NCBI RefSeq assembly: GCF_033568475.1 | Contig: NC_133122.1 | Location: 169,534,130 to 169,598,129, forward strand | Length of the DNA stretch: 64,000 nt | Direction of reading: 5' to 3' | Source: Henckelia pumila | Lineage: Eukaryota > Streptophyta > Magnoliopsida > Lamiales > Gesneriaceae | Shown: in pieces, positions 23,275-35,313 of the stretch | How the letters are laid out: each line of letters opens with the position of its first letter | Position numbering within the stretch: the stretch's first letter is position 1 | Notes under the pieces: generated by a model | The model's database searches: none | What the model was told of the DNA's origin: nothing | What the model saw: only the letters and a program-made list of their open reading frames with translations | Program-made: the position numbers and the translations under genes

Positions 23275-23552
23275 GAAGTTAGTTCTTGGACTGAACTAGA
23301 ATGAGCAGGGTAGATTGAGTCTTCTATCTGATTGTTTATTTATTCTTGAAGCATTTTTATTATCTGAACTGATTTATAGCTTTGAGAAGTGCATGCTACC
23401 TGCTTATAAGATTTCATTGGAAGCATTTCTTGACTGAGAATGAATCAAACTCGATGTCGTGAGAAGGCATGAAAATGCTAATGAGAGGAGGACTGAAACA
23501 GATTTGTTAAATTTGAGATTACATTGTGTACTAATCTGTTTGATAATCAGAT

Positions 23553-25370
23553 ATGCCTCAAAGACCAAAGACGAGACAGACTAGTACAGTTCCTTTTCCA
23601 GAACAGGCAGTGATAGCACCAACAGTGCCACAAGAAACCGAAGCAACGAGAGTAGAACCAATGGTGCCACCGACAACAGAAATGCCTAGAACTGAACAGG
23701 GTAGTACTTCGAGAGATATAGGGGATATGACTGATACTCCGATGAAAACTCTGTTGAAACGCTTTCAGTCAATTAAACCGCCAACACTGAAAGGAACTGA
23801 GAACTCTGTGGAATGTGAGAGTTGGCTTGAGGATATTGAAGAGTTGTTTGAATCCCTTGACTATGCCGATGATCGTCAAGTCAAACTCGTTTTACACCAA
23901 CTACATGAAGTTGCAAAAGGTTGGTGGATAGCAACACAAAGAGCACTAGAGCTTCGAGGTACGGTCATTACATGGTCTGTTTTTAAAACTGCTTTCTATC
24001 AACGATTCTTCCCAGTGTCTTATAGAAAGGAGAAAGGAGCAGAATTTGCTAGCTTGCAGCAAGGGCAATTGAACATTGAACAATATGTTGCCAAATTTAC
24101 GAGTATGCTGAAATTTTCTCCCCATATAGCAGACAGTGATGAAGCTCAAGCTGACCAATTCATTAACGGGTTGAATCCAGATGTTTTTACTCTCGTGAAT
24201 GCGGGACGACCGAACAACTTTTCCGATGCTCTTAATCGTGCAAAGGGGGCTGAAGCTGGGTTATTGAGACAATGAGGAGCACCGTTTGTGCCATCATCAG
24301 TGTGACAACCCCAAGAACAGCCACAAATTCCACCACAACCTCGATTTGAATGAGGAGGTTCTAGCAATGGTAAGAAGAATTTCTTTAAAGCGAAAGCAAA
24401 ATAGTTTAAGCGATCTGGAGGTAGTTCTTCAAGCTCAAGTGGATCTAAACAGTTTAGAGCTGGACAGAAGTCTAGTGGTTCTGAGGTGTACTGTACCAAG
24501 TGTGTCAGTTGGCATGCCAGCGACCAGTGTCGAGGAGTGTTTGGCAGTTGTCATATCTGCAACCAGACCGGACATTTTACGAGAGTCTGCCCACAGCGGG
24601 GTGTTGGAGGTTCACAAGGTGCGGGATCATCGAGACCAGTGGCTCAATCTGCATCTTTTGTTCATTCGTTCCAACCACAGACTCAGCAGCAAGGTAGAGG
24701 AGGAGGAAGTCAGACAGTGAGTCAACCTCCGAGACAACAAGCTCGAGTGTTTGCTTTGACTGAGGAGCAAGCACAGGCATCTCCTGATGATGTGATAGCA
24801 GGTACTTGTTTTCTTTGCAGTTATCTTGCTTATGTGCTAGTTGATACAGGAGCTTCTCATGCCTTTATTTCTGAACAACTTGCGTTAATGCATTCATTAC
24901 CTGTCGAGTCATTATCTGCTATTGTATCCATTTCCTCACCTTTAGGAAAAGGTATAATATCCATGAAGTCAGTTAGAAACTGTTCATTGCAGTATGATGG
25001 TAATGAGCTTGAATTAGACTGTATTGGGATTGGTTTATCTGACTTTGACTGTATTATTGGCATAGACATGTTAACCAAGTACAGGGCTACAGTTGATTGT
25101 GTTCAGAAGGTTGTACAGTTCAGACCTGAGATGGCTGATGAATGGAGATTTTATGGTAAAGGTTCAAAATCTTGTATTCCTTTGATATCTGTTCTATCCA
25201 TGACACGTTTACTGCAGAAAAGAGTAGAGGGTTTTCTTGTATATGTTGTAGATGTGACGAAAACTAGCCCGAAATTGGCTGATTTTCCAGTGGTTAGTGA
25301 ATTTGCTGATATCTTTCCTGATGAGATTCCAGGATTGCCACCATATCGAGAGATAGACTTCAGCATATAA
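23553..25370 (+). pseudogene. Element F gag-protease, degenerate
   Basis: Gag starts at ATG 23553 with a variable Pro/Thr-rich N-terminus. The capsid domain spans about 23750-24275, a zinc knuckle CHICNQTGHFTRVC lies near 24560-24600, and the aspartic protease has DTGAS near 24843. The frame is constant but interrupted by TGA at 24273, then TGA, TGA and TAG between 24300 and 24412, and TAA at 25368. Most stops sit where relatives have CGA, CAA or CAG codons, a C-to-T decay pattern. Confidence 0.9.
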
Positions 25371-27964
25371 CTGATTCCAGGTACGCAACCTATTTCGAAA
25401 GCTCCCTATTGAATGGCACCAATTGAACTGAAAGAGTTGAAAGAACAGTTGGAAGATTTGTTAGCCAAAGGGTACATTATACCGAGTGTCTCTCCTTGGA
25501 GTGCACCGGTACTTTTTGTATGAAAGAAGGACAGAACAATGAGATTGTGCATTGACTACTGACAACTGAACAAAGCAACGGTAACGAATCGTTATCCTTT
25601 ACCTCGCATTGATGATTTCGTTATCATATTTATTGACGATATTCTGATCTATTCCAAGAACCTATGTGATCATGCTGACCAATTGAGAACAATTCTGAAG
25701 GCTTTGAGAGCTGAAAGATTGTATGCCAAGCTATCTAAATGTGAATTTTGGTTGAAAAAGGTAGTATTTCTTGGTCATATTATATTCGAAGACGGTATTT
25801 CAGTCGATCCAAGCAAGGTTGAGGCAGTGATCAGTTGGCCTAGACCTACATCTGTACTAGAGATACGGAGTTTTATGGGTTTAGCAGGATATTATCGTCG
25901 CTTTATTAAAGATTTCTCAAGTATTGCCAAACCTATTACTCAACTCACACAGAAAAATGCACCGTATATCTGTATTGAGGCTTTTGAAGATAGTTTTATT
26001 GAATTGAAGAAGAGGCTGACAAGTGCACCAGTCTTGACTATCCCTTCAGATACTGGTTATTTCACTCTTTATTGTGATGCTTCTCACAGGGGACTAGGAT
26101 GTGTGCTGATGCAACGAGATCATGTTGTTGCTTATGCTTCGAGACAGTTGAAGCCACATGAGACACGATATCCAATTCATGATCTTGAATTGGCAGCCAT
26201 CGTCTTTGCATTGAAGATACGGCGTCATTATTTGTGCAATGAGAAGTTTGAAATTTATTCTGATCATAAAGGATTGAAATATCTGTTTACGCAATCTGAA
26301 TTGAACACGAGACAACGAAGATGGTTAGATTTGTTGAAGGACTTTGATTGCGAAATCAAATATTATCCAGGGAAATCAAATGCTGCTGTAGATGCTCTAA
26401 GTAGGAAGGTATGTGCTTTGTCCTTATCTACTGTAGGTGTATCTCATTTGATTGAAAATTGTTGCATCTCTGGATTAAAATTTGAGACAGATATGAGACC
26501 TATTCAAGTGTATGCAATTCGAGCTGAGCCTGAATTAGTGATTCAAATCAAGGATGCACAGAGAGAAGATCAGGGTATTCAGAAATCCGTTGAAATGGTT
26601 AAGTCTGGACATCAATATGAATATAAGGTCATCAGTACTGATGATATCTTATATGTGAATAACTGACTTATTGTTCCAAATGTTTCTGATCTGAAACAGC
26701 TGATATTGAAAGAAGCGCATTGTAGTAGGTACAGTATTCATCCTGGTGGCAGGAAAATGTATAATGATTTGAAGAATCATTACTGGTGGAAACAGATGAA
26801 ATTAGATGTCACTGAATACGTATCTAGATGTATGAATTGTCAACAGATTAAAGCATAGAGAAAGAAACCTGGTGGTCTATTACAGAGTTTGTCAATTCCA
26901 GAATGAAAATGGGATCATATTTCTATGGATTTTGTGACGAAGTTGCCACGATCATCCCGAGGTTGTGATGCAATTTGGGTGATCATTGATAGGTTTACAA
27001 AATCAGCTTTTTTTATTCCATGCCGAATGACATATCGACATGACCAGATGGCAGATTTATATGTCAAGGAAGTGGTAAGATTGCACGGAGTGCCTAAGTC
27101 GATTGTATCTAATCGCGACCCTCGATTTACATCGTACTTTTGGCATAGCCTACAGCAAGATTTAGGTACACATTTACATTTGAGTACTGCTTATCATCCT
27201 CAAACTGACGGACAGTCAGAACAAATGATTCAAACTCTTGAGGATATGTTGAGAGCTGTAGTACTTGATTTGAGTACAAACTGGCAAGATTCGTTACCAC
27301 TTGTGGAGTTCTCGTACAACAACAGTTATCAAACTAGTATTGAGATGGTTCCATTTGAAGCGTTGTATGGTAAGAAGTGCCGATCACCGTTGTACTAGGA
27401 TGATGTGACAGAGGTACCTGATATTGGTCCTGATATGATTAGAGAGATGACTGACAAAGTGAAACTTATTCAGAAGCGAATGAAAACAGCTCAAGATAGA
27501 CAGGCACAGTATGCGAACGTGAGACGTCGACCTTTGAGTTTTGAGCAGGAGACAGAGTATTCTTGAAGATTTCACCTTTCAGGGGTACTGTTTGATTTGG
27601 TAAGCAAGGGAAGTTGTCATCGCGTTTTATTGGACCGTATGAGATTTTGGAGAAGATAGGTGATCTAGCTTATCGACTTGCATTGCCTCCAGCCTTATCT
27701 GGTATTCATGATGTGTTCCATGTTTCGATGCTAAGGAAGTATCAGCCTGATTTATCTCATATTATCCAAGTTGATGAAGCAGAACTGGATGAAACTCTTA
27801 GATATTTCGAGAAGCCGATTCAGATTCTCGATCGAAATGAGAAACAACTCCGAACCAAAACCATTCCATTGGTGAAGATTCAATGGAGTCGGCATGGAGT
27901 TGAAGAAGCGACATGGGAGACTGAAGAAGACATGAGACAAAGATTTTCCTATCTATTTCATTGA
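25371..27964 (+). pseudogene. Element F RT-RNase H-integrase-chromodomain-like, with internal RT deletion
   Basis: RT begins with several nonsense codons. It jumps at about 25617 from the PLPRIDD motif straight to [10 protein letters not shown], lacking about 72 codons present in elements A and I. RNase H (about 26060 onward), the integrase zinc domain and core (26925-27398), and the C-terminal domain with chromodomain-like end (27614-27964) follow. Further lesions are TGA near 26664, TAG near 26856, TGA near 26904, TAG at 27396-27398, and a one-base loss near 27548 that shifts frame before the final ORF. Catalytic FIDD survives but the fold cannot. Confidence 0.9.
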
Positions 27965-28038
27965 TGTGAGTTCTTATTCAGTATTCTGTTATGTCTTTAT
28001 ATTACGTGCTTATACAGATTGCTTATGAATTCGAGGAC

Positions 28039-30256
28039 TGTGAGACCCCGATTCTAATCATCTAATCAAGAGTTAGTCTTATCGATAATCAATCAAAGGC
28101 CAAAGATAAGACATTAAATAAAAAAAATTATTTTTTTGATGAACAGTGCTGCGCTCGATCCTATAAAAGTCCAAGATCGAGGGCACCATATTTTGAAACT
28201 CTCTGCCGAGAAAATAATATGTGCCGCGCTCGATCCGGCAAAAAGCCAGGATCGAGCGCACCATTTTGTGCAAGTCTCTGCCTTAATATTTTCGGGGGCT
28301 GCGCTCGATCCCAGCATTTCATAGGATCGAGCGCACCCTGGGCAACAGAATTTTTCCAGAAAACTGAACATTCTTCCAATCTCAAAATCAACAATTCAAC
28401 TCAATCTAATATCAATTCAGCATGCTCAATTCTAAATTCAACAACATGCAATCAACATACAAACTATCTTCGATAATCAATAATCATCAATCGAAATCGG
28501 TTCTAATATTCAATACTTCAAAATCAAATACAACCCATTCGAATTCTAACATGATTTCAAAACATAAACTAGATTGACATGCATTTCCAATTCTAATTCG
28601 AAGTCTCACTTCTAATCTTCATTCTCGTTCTATCCCTGTCGTCTCTGACTCGACCTGCCCCACCTGCTGCCAAGTACACATACAAACAAAGACAACAGCC
28701 GGATAATCCGATGAGAATTGATATTCCCAGTAAAAGAGACTATCATGTATATCAAATAAACACATCATGTCATGACATGTATCAACTTCCAAATATCTAT
28801 CACATCAAGATCAAATCAAGTAATTCATCCAAGTACTGAATTAAAATGATATGCATGTCTTTAAAACTTCTGGATTATCAGACTCAGATAATCAAATGGA
28901 ATTCTTCTATTCCTTCTTTTTTCGGTTTGGGATCCCGAGGTTAAAACATCCTACAATCGCACCGACACTCCTCTCGAGGTGGAAGAGGAATATTTTAATC
29001 CTCTAGACTCCGGAGCATTATAGAGAGCTATTTTCGCACATGTAGTAATTCGCCTACAAGGCCACTCAACTATAATCACCAGAACGTCTAATTCAAAATG
29101 AATAATCAATCTGCTCAATATGAATGCATATGTCATCTCATGCATTCAAATATCATTTTAATCATCAATTCAATTGAGCATTCTATCATGATTTCATTCA
29201 TCAATTCAAATAATCATTCAATCATGATTTCAAATAAACATTCAATCATGATTTCAAATAAGCATTCAATCATGCAAGTATGTGATTTATTCGGAACACT
29301 CGAATCAAGTCCTATTCGAGTTAATCGTTCCATTCAAATCTAAGTCGTCTTTTACCTTATTCACTTCGAAGGTACTTCAATCTGAAAATCAATAATAAGG
29401 ATAATAATCAATATCCAATCAAATTCATTCAAAACACAATCAAACTTCTTTGATTGATAAATAAGAAAATCGATGTTGTACCGACTTCAATCTTCCAAAC
29501 TGTCCAAAGCTGCTATATCTCAACTCTGCTGACTTAAATTCAATCTATCAGAAGAAGTCAATAAGGATCAATATCGACATCAAAATCTCAATCAAACTCG
29601 ATACGATAAAAACATCGAAACGATATCCAAAACTCAAACTGACGGCATAACGGCTATAAACTGATCAAACCGGAAACGCAAACAGCAATATATCATTTTA
29701 ATAAACTCAATTCAATCAATTCATATCATTTCCAATCCAATCCCAACACATCTTAAAACTCCAATTTTCGAAAATAACTAGAAAATTCATATCAATTTCG
29801 ATCGTCGTTAGATCTTCGAACCGCCTTAGATATACTATCACAGATATCTCATAATCATCCTTTCCGAATATAGACAAATTCTGACAACATCAAAAAATTC
29901 AAACTTATCAAAAATAAGATAAACTTACTTCCAAACGGAGCACTCGTCGCTGTGATTGCAGATATCTACTCGAGATTGAATTCCAACGGATGGATCGAGC
30001 TAAAATCAAAATCACAAAAGCTTGGAAGCTTGTTGGGGCACTTCCATGGTGGAGAGACGCTTGGGAGGGATGAAGGAAGGGAATGAGAGACTTAGTCAAA
30101 GTCTCTAGGTTATAACAAATACACAATTTACATTTTAGTCCCTGAAATTTCCAAAAATTGCAAAATAGTCCCTGATCAAAAACAAATCGGCCCTCGACTT
30201 CTAAAATCTCTGATTATCTCAAATAAAGTTCATTAAGATAATTTTGGGGCATTACA
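28039..30256 (-). repeat. Solo LTR K inside element F
   Basis: This is a 2218-bp single LTR. On the minus strand it starts TGTAATGCCCC and ends GGGGTCTCACA, with perfect TSD AGGAC on both sides (28034-28038, 30257-30261). It lies between the F pol stop and the F polypurine tract. No internal region is present, so the element was removed by LTR-LTR recombination. It has the GCGCTCGATCC hairpin cassette at 28148-28342, intron-like signals (29382-29928) and a 26-nt mini-exon. The K family is related to I. Confidence 0.92.
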
Positions 30257-30274
30257 AGGACGAACTCATGTCTT

Positions 30275-30287
30275 AGTGGGGGAGAAA
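30275..30287 (+). promoter_or_regulatory. Polypurine tract of element F
   Basis: AGTGGGGGAGAAA directly precedes the 3' LTR start TGTAAGGCCC. Confidence 0.85.
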
Positions 30288-32250
30288 TGTAAGGCCCGTG
30301 ATTATTTCATTTAATCCGAGATGATTGAATTTGAGAATTTTTAGAGTTTTGATTTAAATTCTAATATTCTTAAATTATTTATGATTGAAATTGAATAAAA
30401 ATAAGGGTCGAGGACTAAATTGCAAATTCTGAAGTTTCAGAACTAAATTGAAATTTCGTTTGTATTTATCCAATTTTTTAATTGATGATTCAGCTTGTTG
30501 TACGTGTAAGAAGACTAATTCATTCAGATTTTTCAGAAGCAAGAGCCGAGACTTCACTTTTCTTCTTGAAATCTCATCTTCAAATCATTGTATCTTTTGA
30601 TCCAGTTATCCGATTTCAATTTCGGACATAGCGTTGCGATCCTCTTGAGACAATCTTAGATTTGGTGTAAGTATCTTCATGATTCAATCTGTTTTGAGAT
30701 GTTGTATGTTAGAGAAATCAGATTATGAACATGAAGAGGTGTTCTTGAGCTTTTATGTATTCCAATATCGAAACCGGATTGAGGATTAGTGGTTGAATGA
30801 ATTTATGATTATTTCAGCATGAATTTCGATTTGTATAGCATATGATTATGCTAGTTTTTGATGGTTTATGGCTAATAAAAGTTGGTTTTGACGTATATGA
30901 GATTGGTATTCGAGTTCGATATCATTTTGGTTACCGATTTGCAGTCGTTACGCCGCCGATTAACGATTTGAAGCTAGTTTGATATCTTGTTATTAGAGCT
31001 GAGTATGATTGAATGTGTTGCTGATAAATTGAGCTTATGACCATGTTATTTTCAGATTTGACAAGAGTTTGATCGACTCAAAAAATCCGCCTTCGAACCG
31101 AAGAATATTTGCTTGAGGTTTGAAGTTGTTCTTTGAGAATAGAATGATAAAAGTGAGCAGATTTGTATGTGAAGTTGAATAGATTATGATATATGAGTTC
31201 TTGTTGTTGTGTTTCAGATTTGAAGCTTCAAGAACCAAGATAAAACAAGAAGGTATAAGACGACGTCGCAAGTCAGGGATTTGAAACTCAAGAATGAAGT
31301 TTCTTGAGTTGTCCCGCCAAAATCACATACTTGTTTATCATTTTGATTATGTTATGATGTAGTCGATCCATATCAGGTAGTGGATATTTATTTGATATGA
31401 TATGATATGATATGAGATATGAATTGATTCTTATGCCAAGGTCTGAGGCGACCTTATTTTCGAGTCTGATGAGACGATGATAGATGGATATCCATGTCAA
31501 GATCGTATACGAATCTTGATGGAAAAGAGTGTGATAGGAATCAATTCTTTATATATGCGTTTATTATATTCTCGAGTTGAAATTTCTAGAGTCGATATGC
31601 TGTTATTTAACGCGTATATATGTTGATTATACTGAGATTGTATTCTCACCGGACGTTTCTGGCTGTTGTCTTGTTTTGTATGTGTGCATGACGACAGATG
31701 GGGCAGGAGCTGGCCAATGTCGACGAGGGTAGCTCATGAGAGAAGATTAGATGTGGAATCGGGTTGTTTGTAGTTGAAATGATGTATATACTCCTAGCAA
31801 GCATGTTAGAAAACACTTTAGTTGATGTTCTTGAGAAGTTGATGAACACCTTGTATAACTTCATGCTTTTGTTGAATTCCAAACCTCTAGTTTGATGTAT
31901 CACCTACTTGTACACATGTTTAGATCTTGTTCTATATATTTAGACTTGTTTTGTGAATTGATTATGATGGATTTGAGGGGAAGGAAGGATCAAACTTTGA
32001 GCTGCAAAACCAGAGCATGAATCTGCCCACGGCAGCGCCCGGTCTGCAGAAAAGAGCAGACCGAGTGCAGCCCCTAAATCCCCAACCCAAAGGTTGGAGA
32101 ATTTTGGGGCGCTTGGTCAGCGGTTTTTAACCGACCTAGCGCTCCCACCCTTGAAAAAAAATTGTTTTGATTGCTTCTTCTCCTTGGTCCTTTAATCATG
32201 TTTATTTACTAATGGCCCTAAGATTGAGATTAGCAACCCGAGGCCCCACA
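30288..32250 (+). repeat. 3' LTR of element F
   Basis: A 1963-bp LTR collinear with 21264-23257. The pentanucleotide repeat at about 31391-31420 is shorter than in the 5' LTR. The cassette at 32034-32150 is the same inverted repeat with several substitutions in its stems. Confidence 0.93.
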
Positions 32251-33155
32251 GCCCGAATCTTAATTGAGCTATATATTGCTTAAAAATGATTAAGGGATGC
32301 TAATTTGAGCTTAAGGAGTTAAAAGTAGGATTCAAAACGATAAAAAATGGTTTCTAACACTTCGAATATTTGGAACAGTTCGGAAGTTCCGAACTAAAAG
32401 GCATGGGCAAAGGGGAATGACCTCAGAAGCTAGCATTGCTGGTCGGAAGGTCCAAGACGTTCGGAAGTTTCGAAAAGGAGTTCGGAAGTATCGAACTGGT
32501 TCGGAAGCCAAGGTTGGTTCTCGAAATCTACAAGCAGTTCGGAAGATCCGAACGTGAGATCGGTAGTTCCGATCATGTGACAGTCGGACAGGGCATATAT
32601 GGGCTTTGATTGGATGACTGGACAAGAGGGAGTTCGGAAGCTCCGAACTAGGATCGATAGTTCCGAACTACTGTTGGCAGTCGAGTTTTCAAATCGAAGA
32701 CACGTGGTTGGTGGAGAAAGATCGTAAGCTCCGAAGAGGGATCGGATGTTCCGATCCCTCTTTGGAGCTTCCGATCGTGCTTTGGAGAAGTTCCGATCGC
32801 GAGTTCGGAAGTTCCGATCGTCGCCTATATATAGAGGGCCGAGATCTCCATTTCATTTGCTCATTCCAACAACTTTCCTCTCATTTCTTACTAGCTTTTA
32901 TGGGTCTTTTGTGCGTTCTTTTGGAGGCCAGTCGATAGTGAGGCACTACCGGGATTGTAGCGGAGTTGTTACCAAGTTTTGGGGACATCGCCATCAAAGG
33001 AATGACTAAAGATGCAGGTATATTGCTAGACTCTGATTAGCTTCAGTGAGTAGTTGTTAGTCTAGTTAAGGCTTCTGGCCAGTATCACTAGGTTTCTTAT
33101 TCTGAGGTACAGACGTAATATCCGAGAAATCCTGGTTGAGTATGCATGTTCTATG
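32251..33155 (+). repeat. Element G 5' LTR, second segment with palindromic U3 and TATA box
   Basis: It continues the LTR begun at 21252. Between 32374 and 32822 there are at least ten TTCGGA-N3-TCCGAA or ATCGGA-N-TCCGAT palindromes, then TATATATA at 32826-32833 and a plausible transcription start region. The segment ends at the H insertion. Confidence 0.8.
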
Positions 33156-35229
33156 TGTGAGGACCTTGATTCTAATCATCTAATCATAATTAATCAACCA
33201 CAAGGCAAAGAATAAGCCAAGTGAATTAAACGTAATTTTTTTTTTTTTATAAATGCACGGACCCCGGACCACCTCTGGATTAGGGTCCGGACATACGAAA
33301 ATTTTCAAAAAATAAAACAGAAGACCCACGGACCCTTACACGGGCCTTTGCACAGACCCATGCACGGGCCCCGTGCATACCTCCGTGTGAAGGTCCGTGC
33401 CTAAGCAAATCGGCAAAAAACAATAACGCGAGACAGAGGACGTCCGGACCCATGCACGGGGGCATGTCCAGGGTCCGTGCCCTGCTGCAAAACTAGAAAA
33501 TCAAGGCAATACATAACCGAAATCATGCAATACAACTCCCCAACTCAACCAAAACATAAATCATGCATTACCAAAACAATCTCCTCAAAAAAACATGAAG
33601 TTCTAGGGTTGTACATTCCATCGATCTAGTAGAACATGCTTCGGTTTTAGTTATACAATCCAAAATACGATACAAGTTCGAAATATAGATTCGACTCCTA
33701 AACCCAAGGCCTCACTTCTATCCTCTCAATCACCTATACATGCGTTCTTTGGCTCGTTCCTGCCCCATCTGTTGCCAAGTACACATACAACAAAGACAAC
33801 AGCCTGATAATCCGGTGAGAATACAATTCCCAGTAAAAGAGACTAACATGTAATATCATATAAACATATCAATCATGATATGAATCAACTTCCAAATATA
33901 ATCAAGTATTCCAATCAAGTAATGAATTAAAATGATATGCATGACTTTAAAACTTCTGGATTAACAGACTCAGATAATCAAAAGGAATTATTCTTTCTTT
34001 CTTTCTTCGGTTTGGGATCCCGAGGTTAAAATATCCAAAATCACACCAAACTCCCCTTTAGAGGTGGACGTGGCATATTTTAATCCTCTAGACTCCAGAG
34101 CATTATAGTGAGTTAATCGACGCTTGTAGTAAATCGTCTACCAAGGCCACTCAGCTAAAATCTCCAGATCGTCTAATTCAAAATGAATAATCAATCAGCT
34201 CAATATGAATGCATATGAAATATCATGCATTCAATAACAATTCAATCATAAATTCAAATAAGCATATAAACATGAAATATGTAATTTCTTCTAGGACACT
34301 CGAATCAATACGGATTCGAGTTAATCGTCCTATTCCATTCCAAAGTCGTCTTATACCTTCTCGTCGTTTCAAAATCTTCATTCTGTAAAACAACGAATCT
34401 CTATTCAATATCAATTCCAGTTCTACGATCGATAAGTAAGAAAGTCGATACTATACCGGCTCAATCTTCCATACTGATCGAAGCTGAAATCTCGCAATTC
34501 CAAGGACTTCGAAACAATCTAACAGAAGAAGTCACATGATCAATATCGATAGTAAAACCTCATCAAACTCGGTATAATCAAATCAATAGAAACGATATCC
34601 CGAAATTCAAACTGACGGCATAACGGCTATATTCTGATAAACCGGAAACGCAGACAACATAATATCAATCCAAACAACTCATATCAATCATCATTTAAAC
34701 ATTCAAACTCAAATTTAACACATCTCAAAACCCATATTTTCGAAAAACATAAGAAAATTCATATCAAATCCAATCGACGCTCTATTTCAATTTCATCTGA
34801 GAATAAACGATAAGAATAATCTCTAGAACTTCATATCCTATAAGAATCAAATTCCAACTACATCCGAAATTTCAAACGTCTTAGAAATAAGAGAAACTTA
34901 CTTCCAAACGGAGCACTCGACGTTGTGATCGCAGATATCTACTCGAGATTGAATTTCAACTGACGAATCGAGCTAAAATTGAAATCACAAAAGCTTGGAA
35001 GCTTTTTGGGGCGCTTCCATGGTGGAGAGACGCTTGGGAGGGATGAAGGAAGGGAATGAGAGACTTAGTCAAAGTCTCTAGGTTATAACAAATCCACAAT
35101 TTGCGTTTTAGTCCCTGAAATTTCCAAAAATTGCAAAATAGTCCCTGATCAATAAAAAGTCGGCTTTTCAATTTTGAAATCACTGATTATCTCAATTAAA
35201 TTCAATTAAGATAAAAACGGGGCGTTACA
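33156..35229 (-). repeat. Solo LTR H, copy 1
   Basis: This is a 2074-bp solo LTR. On the minus strand it starts TGTAACGCCCC and ends GGTCCTCACA, with TSD CTATG on both sides (33151-33155, 35230-35234). The cassette of CACGGACC/GGTCCGTG inverted repeats lies at 33256-33484. An intron-like segment is at 34383-34901, next to a 26-nt mini-exon. It is inserted in the G LTR. Copy 2 is at 48115-50185. Confidence 0.92.
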
Positions 35230-35313
35230 CTATGATTGTATGTTTTATGTGGCATTATTTTATGTGCATTGATTATGTCACGGATATTATGTTGTATACA
35301 TTATCACGTTGAG
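35230..35313 (+). repeat. Element G 5' LTR, third segment (spacer between H and I)
   Basis: Eighty-four bases of T/A-rich LTR sequence begin with the H TSD CTATG and end with the I TSD TTGAG. The near-identical spacer recurs at 50186-50269. Confidence 0.75.

Larger units (their letters stand above)
21264..32250 (+). mobile_element. Element F: Ty3/gypsy retrotransposon with both LTRs
   Basis: LTRs are at 21264-23257 and 30288-32250, with PBS at 23263-23274 and polypurine tract at 30275-30287. Perfect 5-bp TSDs GCCCG occur at 21259-21263 and 32251-32255. The internal region carries decayed gag-pol and a reverse-oriented solo LTR K (28039-30256). The two LTRs differ by several small indels, including an extra ~17 bp near the start of the 5' copy, and by a pentanucleotide repeat length, so the insertion is not young. 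Confidence 0.95.

Noticed and set aside
32374..32822. Heat-shock elements in the G LTR palindromes
   Set aside because: TTCGGAAGTTCCGAA has GAA and TTC blocks but with one-base rather than two-base spacing, so it does not meet the HSE consensus.
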